NCBI RefSeq assembly: GCF_963678975.1
Contig: NC_089275.1
Span: 38,478,819-38,542,818 of the forward strand
Direction of reading: 5' to 3'
DNA length: 64,000 nt
From: Dysidea avara
Taxonomy: Eukaryota; Porifera; Demospongiae; Dictyoceratida; Dysideidae
A program made the position numbers and the translations under genes. Positions within the stretch are counted from its first letter, which is position 1. The number at the start of each line of letters is the position of its first letter. The notes beneath the pieces are model-generated. The model ran no database searches. It was not told the DNA's origin and saw only the letters and a program-made list of their open reading frames with translations. This document shows, piece by piece, positions 60,801 through 64,000 of the stretch.

Positions 60801-63800
60801 TCACAATACGTACATTATACAGTGTATATATTTCCAAAAGTGTTTTCAGTGAAACCTAAAAAGTTTCCAATGGCTTGCTTAAAAATTTGAATGTTTAAAA
60901 AAATTTAGTGGAATTTTCTGACGACTGATGATTGACTAACTGACTGAACTCAATAATGGTTAAGACTACAGGCTTGATTTTGTTACTGTTAGACAGCCCA
61001 ACAGGTGCCTTTTGGCATAACACAGTATGTACAATGCATAGTGTTGGGAGTAACGTGCTACTTATGTAACGCGTTATGTAATATTATTACTTTTGTGGTA
61101 ACAAAGTAATTATAATGAATTACGCTATGAAAACAGGTAATATAACGCAAGATACTTTACTTACAAACGTAACGCGTTACCTAAGTAATATAATTACTGT
61201 AACGAGTCTAATATGACATAATAGTATTATTAAAAGAAACGAAGTTACTAATCTCGTTAGTAATCCTCTGAGTAACGCCTAACCACAACGAAGTAATGAA
61301 GCCTACTGAATGAAGCTTATTCACTAGCTTCTTACTTATAACCAAGATTTGCACATTGTCCAACAACGCAATCAAGTCACGTGTTAAGGTAGTAGTTTCA
61401 CACGTGACAGCTTAAGGCTGTGGACACAAAGTAATATAATATGTAATATTATTATAGTTACTTTATTTTATGGGTAATATGTAACTGTAACTAAATAGTT
61501 GAGTTGCAAGTAATATGTAATATGTAACTAGTTACTTTTACAATGTAACTAGTTACTTTTACAAAGTAACTTGCCCAACACTGACAATGCACATACAGTA
61601 TCATGGGCTTTAAATTTGTGTTCTATTATAATTCCATTTTCACAGGCAGTGCAAGGTGTCAACTTGTGGTAGTGTTAAATGGCCTTCTTGTCACCATTAT
61701 TACGCTATCTTGTTCACAGGGAGAATCGCACACATTGGGATTGCAGAGGTTTATCTCTTATTGATCTTCATTTGTAATGCTGTGTAATGGGATGAATACA
61801 CCTGAATATGAAGTGCAATGGCCACTTCACTTTTAGTAATTGATCCCCCCCAACATGCAGTCTAGGTATATGCTGTCAATGTTTAAGTACAGGTTGAATG
61901 CAGCGAAGATCTCAGATCCTGGCTGTTGTGGCTCCTCTGGCGCATGCCTAGACTGCATGTTGGGGGGGATCAAGTCACCACTGGGTGTGGGATTTTTTCT
62001 GCTTTCTTCACGTTTCAGCTACAGTACATGTTTCAGACTCTGTATTCACAGGCTTTAAGCCTCCTCACAGGTCCCTAGTGGGATAGCATTCACCAAGATT
62101 AAGAAGAATGTTCAGACACAAAGCCTGGTTCCATTGATGCTGAATGTGTAGGTTCATCAGTTAAACAAACAGGTACAAGCATGCAGAATTATAAATTTAA
62201 TTATGGATCATAAGTATAATGAAACAAGGGAGGTTATGTACACCTGTAGGTACACTAGTGGAGATTTTATTCATTATTCAGTCATGGCAATCAGGGGTAC
62301 ATACAGGATTTTGCCAAAGTAGTTTCCAGATTTGGTAGTGAGTTATTGATGCAGCTAGGGGTCTGGGGGCACGGCCTCCAGCCACTGACAAATTTTGTAC
62401 ATTACAAATGCTTCAAGTTTGTGGAATAATACAAACCATTAATATGTGGAATTTTCAATATGCATGTATGCTTAGTTTCCTGGTTCCTTATCAATTATAC
62501 CATATAGCCTAATATTTCGAGGGGCAAATGTTTTGAGGTTGAGCAATGTTGCTAAAAGTGCAGATATGCAAACACTCCCAAGGTCTAAATATTTCAAGGG
62601 TAAAATTTTCGTTGATAACACCCAAAACCATAAAATCAGCAAACATTTTCCCCTTGAAATATATATTTAGGCTATATATACAGTAGTTTATATAATTATT
62701 ATGGCTGGTCAACAGTACCGTAGTGATCCAAATACGTATATAAGTACATATCCAAATTTTCTGATTAAAAACTGAAAAACTTCTTAGGTACTAAATGTTC
62801 CTAGTTTTTATTTTTGCATTATACTCATTTAAATTACGATTCATTATATATGAATGTTCTATTAGAATAGTTACTAGAATACATCTGACTGCTCTATTAG
62901 AGCATCTTGATTTTCATTGATTTTTTCCTTGTAATTAAATTCATACTTGTTCTCCCTTGATCCCTTTATGAGTAGGTTTCATAATACACTGTAGCTATAC
63001 TGCTCTGCTATATTCCCATCTTTCTGTGCAGCCAAACAAGCTATGGTGGTTTGTTGCTCCTGCTGCAAGCTTACAAGTTCAAATTTAAAAGGGGATTTCC
63101 GGAACCTCCCTAAATATGCCCCTGGCTATAGACTAAAGTGTAGATTAAATTTCCACTAGTATATCTGCAGGTATGGGTGACCTCCTTATTTCACTATTTT
63201 GTTCCATGAGTCCTTGAAATTTCTATTAATTTTAATCTTCTACTTGTATCAGAATGAAAGGAAACATGAACTGTAAAAAAGTCAGACTTCTGGAAAGGCT
63301 ATAAGACTGGTTTTTGCAGAACCAGTCACATTTAGTATTATACACATGTAGAATTGAATAATGTAATGAACATTGTACCTGTGGCCATTCCCAATCCAGA
63401 CCCTGATCCAAAATCATCAATATCTTCAGTACATACTTGTACAGTAAATGACACATCAGCTGGTCTGTTGGTTTCTAGAAAGAACGTCAGACTACCAGCT
63501 GACTCAGCATCTCTAACAACAGTAGTGTTGAAGCTAACAGTCACTGTAAGGAAATACCATTATAATATTATTATCCTGTGAGCTAAGCAGCTATCAATAC
63601 AATACAAATGACAAATTTTACTGCATGTTCACCATAATATATAATGAAAATCTATCACTCTGCTCTATTTATATGTACTACCTACTGTAAGTTAAACTGC
63701 AGAATATCACCATACCTGTTTCATCATCATCATTTATTATACCAGTGGCATTCATTGGATCTACAATCTCCACAAAGTCTGGTGTGTCATCTGTTGTCTT

Positions 63801-63928
63801 GAGAGCTAGTCCAAATGCTTCATTTCCCTCATCAACCATGTCATCAGTTATATTAATGCAGACAATTGCACTAGTGTCTCCAACACCAAATGTGACATTA
63901 ATCACACCAGAAACATAATCGTCATCAG
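48359..63928 (-). CDS. Gene C: Calx-beta array protein, 3' 24 exons (5' end outside window)
   Basis: Exons in transcript order: 63928-63716, 63543-63379, 60255-60043, 59869-59705, 56469-56257, 56096-55941, 55829-55617, 55487-55332, 55220-55008, 54210-54070, 53020-52808, 52744-52604, 52471-52265, 52214-52059, 51979-51767, 51655-51515, 51465-51268, 50845-50705, 50586-50368, 50299-49943, 49446-49309, 49166-48930, 48841-48701, 48558-48359. All introns are GT-AG and phase 1. The visible coding part is 4550 nt (about 1515 aa) and ends EAVVKIPAP then TAA. That gives about 12.5 Calx-beta domains, no membrane segment and no Pro/Thr linkers. Many units carry NIT/NVT sequons and DDDD ends. The function is inferred as for gene B: a Ca2+-dependent extracellular scaffold or adhesion protein. 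The start, signal peptide and any further domains are not in the window. Confidence 0.85.
48930..49446 (-). CDS. Gene C Calx-beta unit (divergent 3' set)
   Basis: First half 49446-49309 (IYVNFSQAVYSDEEANC, VVVTPIEIGG) and second half 49166-48930 (GGIDFTSDPLTAIFTPGAS, ITKDGLFEETEMLKFNL). The second half has a longer tail with DNDMADGE in place of the Asp run. Confidence 0.82.
49943..50299 (-). CDS. Gene C Calx-beta domain in one exon
   Basis: 119 codons: VMFNSSTYSGAEADGIIPV, SESDPQSATAIVDFSSD, VTFNPGETSKTVNVVI, LREGLEFFNLSLSLS, GDPSEAVAEIEDTD. No intron splits the domain, as in the terminal exons of genes A and B, which it also resembles in the VDFS...FNPGET stretch. Confidence 0.87.
50368..50845 (-). 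CDS. Gene C Calx-beta unit (divergent 3' set)
   Basis: First half 50845-50705 (VRIQFAEQTVSNFETDSPM, LVEVMTNSDSA); second half 50586-50368 (GEDYDGVLVNVTFPAGS, LTDDGILEPTEQFTIEI, GVILNND). The first half has no ATG-led frame and was found by phase and splice sites. Confidence 0.82.
51268..51655 (-). CDS. Gene C Calx-beta unit (divergent 3' set)
   Basis: First half 51655-51515 (VRFRSDSSTAPESNGFITF, VQVFSEETIPRQA); second half 51465-51268 (GGVDYSDTIENITFEIDD, ANDCLVESSENFNVIL, GTITDT). It lacks the Asp run at the end, so Ca2+ binding may be weak. Confidence 0.83.
51767..52214 (-). CDS. Gene C Calx-beta unit, counterpart of gene B domain 8
   Basis: First half 52214-52059 (VKFSTTSVRDDESAGNLTF, VQVCTEDVNLGPD) and second half 51979-51767 (ADDDYDSGAINVTFGVGD, VNDDSIDEGSEAFGL, TGIIDDDDE). 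Confidence 0.9.
52265..52744 (-). CDS. Gene C Calx-beta unit, counterpart of gene B domain 7
   Basis: First half 52744-52604 (VEFLFNSTTVGESDGVATF) and second half 52471-52265 (DEDYTPTVLNVTFPA, DLVIEDTEMFHVRIDEL, GIIIDDDTP). Almost identical to exons 17-18 of gene B. Confidence 0.9.
52808..54210 (-). CDS. Gene C Calx-beta unit, counterpart of gene B domain 6
   Basis: First half 54210-54070 (VRFLNDTSSAVESEGSI, VQVCTRESDLFSA) and second half 53020-52808 (ADVDYTSVVINITFNNGD, ITDDEIAEADETFEVFL, GTIFDNE). The intron is longer than in gene B because of a repeat insertion (53295-53620). Confidence 0.88.
53295..53620 (+). repeat. CTGCAGGTG-family repeat copy in gene C
   Basis: Contains TATGACTGAAGTGAGGGTTA, TTTCCCTCATTTCATGGC and TATGCTCCCTACTCAATAAT. 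It sits in the intron between 52808-53020 and 54070-54210 and is absent from the matching gene B intron (35980-36192). Confidence 0.6.
54281..54320 (+). repeat. CA microsatellite
   Basis: A CA run with one CATA interruption, next to the SINE 3' end. Confidence 0.9.
54405..54777 (-). mobile_element. tRNA-derived SINE, best-preserved copy
   Basis: On the minus strand the head (about 54777-54704) has CATAGCCAAGTGGTTAGAGC as A box and GGTTCGATGCCCG as B box, a good Pol III promoter pair. The central part TTACTCATATTGCTCCAG and the block CACCCAGCTGTAACATCAG follow. CA repeats flank it on both sides. Confidence 0.85.
54784..54866 (+). repeat. CA/CACAGA microsatellite
   Basis: CAGACA units followed by CA with CG interruptions, next to the SINE tRNA-like head. 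Confidence 0.9.
55008..55487 (-). CDS. Gene C Calx-beta unit (exon pair)
   Basis: First half 55487-55332 (VSFNTTVVRDDESAGSLKF, IQVCTEDIVVGFG); second half 55220-55008 (VSDAIDVTFDVGD, INITDDNINEGNEAFGL, ending DDDDEL). Differs from the neighbouring unit by few residues. Confidence 0.88.
55617..56096 (-). CDS. Gene C Calx-beta unit (exon pair)
   Basis: First half 56096-55941 (VSFNTAVVRDDESAGSLKF, IQVCTEDIVVGSG); second half 55829-55617 (VSGVINVTFGVGD, INITDDMIDEGNEAFGL). Part of the 0.6-kb tandem expansion. Confidence 0.88.
56257..59869 (-). CDS. Gene C Calx-beta unit, tandem copy 1
   Basis: First half 59869-59705 and second half 56469-56257 (ADDDYDSGAFDVTFGVGD, INITDDIIDEGSEAFGL, TGIIDDDDE). 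The 3.2-kb intron corresponds block by block to that of copy 2 apart from one transposon in each. Confidence 0.85.
56688..57427. mobile_element. TIR element present only in tandem copy 1
   Basis: The ends AGGTTACGGAATAGTTT and GACTATACCGTAACCT are inverted repeats. The flanks read ACCCTTA and TATGGGAAGG, and the uninterrupted site in copy 2 reads ACCCTTAATGGGAAGG, so TA or TTAA was duplicated. Non-coding, about 740 bp. Confidence 0.8.
57600..58540 (+). repeat. Interspersed repeat related to 32640-33480
   Basis: GTATGATAGTACTATATC, GGGGGTTTGCACTTTT, GATGATTGACTAACTGACTG, TTTTGGCATAACACAGTATG and CTGTTGTGGCTCCTCTGG. The second copy is at about 60670-62170 as part of the tandem duplication. Confidence 0.6.
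58553..59513. mobile_element. TIR element (copy 1; copy 2 at about 62228-63185)
   Basis: The left end GGTTATGTACACCTGTAGG, TACACTAGTGGAGATTTTA and right end TAAATTTCCACTAGTATATC, TGCAGGTGTGGGTGACC are imperfect inverted repeats. The right end is the CTGCAGGTG-family sequence seen elsewhere in the window, so those copies may be solo ends of this element. Confidence 0.6.
58835..59020. mobile_element. Short TIR element, CCATATAGCC ends (tandem copy 1)
   Basis: CCATATAGCCTAAATATTTC and GAAATATTTAGGCTATACAG are inverted and bordered by TA on both sides. It is nested inside 58553-59513. Confidence 0.8.
60043..63543 (-). CDS. Gene C Calx-beta unit, tandem copy 2
   Basis: First half 63543-63379 (VSFNTTVVRDAESAGSLTF, VQVCTEDIDDFGSG) and second half 60255-60043 (ADDDYVSGAFDVTFGVGD, TGIIDDDDE). 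The first-half protein is identical to the one at 59705-59869. The 3.1-kb intron is filled with repeats. Confidence 0.85.
61039..61583. mobile_element. hAT-like non-autonomous element, copy 2
   Basis: The ends TAGTGTTGGGAGTAACG and CTTGCCCAACACTG are bordered by identical ACAATGCA (61031-61038 and 61584-61591). The matching position in tandem copy 1 reads GTACAATGCACATACC with a single ACAATGCA. The inside matches 20122-20617. Confidence 0.95.
62500..62683. mobile_element. Short TIR element, CCATATAGCC ends (tandem copy 2)
   Basis: The counterpart of 58835-59020 with the same ends and TA borders, so it was there before the 3.7-kb duplication. Confidence 0.78.
63716..63928 (-). CDS. Gene C: Calx-beta second half, first exon in window
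   Basis: Reads ADDDYVSGVINVTFGVGD, INITDDMVDEGNEAFGLAL, TGIINDDDE. Its first-half partner must lie beyond 64000. Closest to 55617-55829 (shared VSGVINV and AIVCINITDDM). Confidence 0.88.
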
Positions 63929-64000
63929 CTACAAAACATGTAGTGTACAACCAGTAAATCAAACATCGCATTACATTAATTTTAATGTCCTTATAATAAA

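Larger units (their letters stand above)
60043..63715. repeat. 3.7-kb tandem segmental duplication, copy 2
   Basis: Matches copy 1 block by block. It lacks the transposon of copy 1 (empty site near 60481-60490) and has a hAT-like element at 61039-61583 that copy 1 lacks (empty site near 57935-57950). Confidence 0.88.

Overview
The window reads as AT-rich metazoan genomic DNA: split genes with GT-AG introns, dense short DNA transposons, tRNA-derived SINEs, microsatellites and retrotransposon remnants, and no operons. Long secreted proteins built from tandem Calx-beta domains are typical of sponges (aggregation-factor-like proteins) but also occur in other early-branching animals. A demosponge is my best inference; it is not proven by the sequence.

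The window is dominated by a Calx-beta gene cluster. (i) 312-688 (+) is the last exon of an upstream gene (gene A). (ii) 26169-46823 (+) is a complete gene (gene B) that I reconstruct as 25 exons: a signal-peptide exon, eleven Calx-beta domains, and Pro/Thr-rich linkers between the first domains. All internal introns are phase 1. The joined CDS is 4383 nt (1460 aa) with no membrane anchor. (iii) 48359-63928 (-) is the 3' part of a convergent gene (gene C): 24 exons and about 12.5 Calx-beta domains, with the 5' end beyond the window. The six exons 35839-37509 of gene B are matched, in order and in intron position, by 51767-54210 of gene C on the other strand, so part of the locus is an inverted duplication. 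Gene C has grown further by tandem duplication of exon pairs at two scales, about 0.6 kb and about 3.7 kb. A frameshifted orphan Calx-beta exon lies at 18930-19135.

Between genes A and B, 6034-17250 (-) holds a five-exon gene for a TLC-domain (TRAM/LAG1/CLN8-type) multipass membrane protein of 331 aa, with an intron of about 8.3 kb.

Most of the rest is repeats: a decayed non-LTR retrotransposon (2850-4800), Ty3/gypsy integrase scraps, two hAT-like elements with perfect 8-bp target duplications, a group of TIR elements starting near CCGTATAG with TA duplications, a TTAA-flanked element, fold-back MITEs, tRNA-headed SINEs, a 2-kb 31-bp minisatellite inside the last intron of gene B, and a dispersed short motif (CTAATAGARCAGTCA) seen at more than ten places. 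Two transposons occur in only one copy of the 3.7-kb tandem duplication, which orders those events in time.

Exon borders were set by reading frame, splice consensus and phase continuity. Family names come from pattern recognition without a database search.
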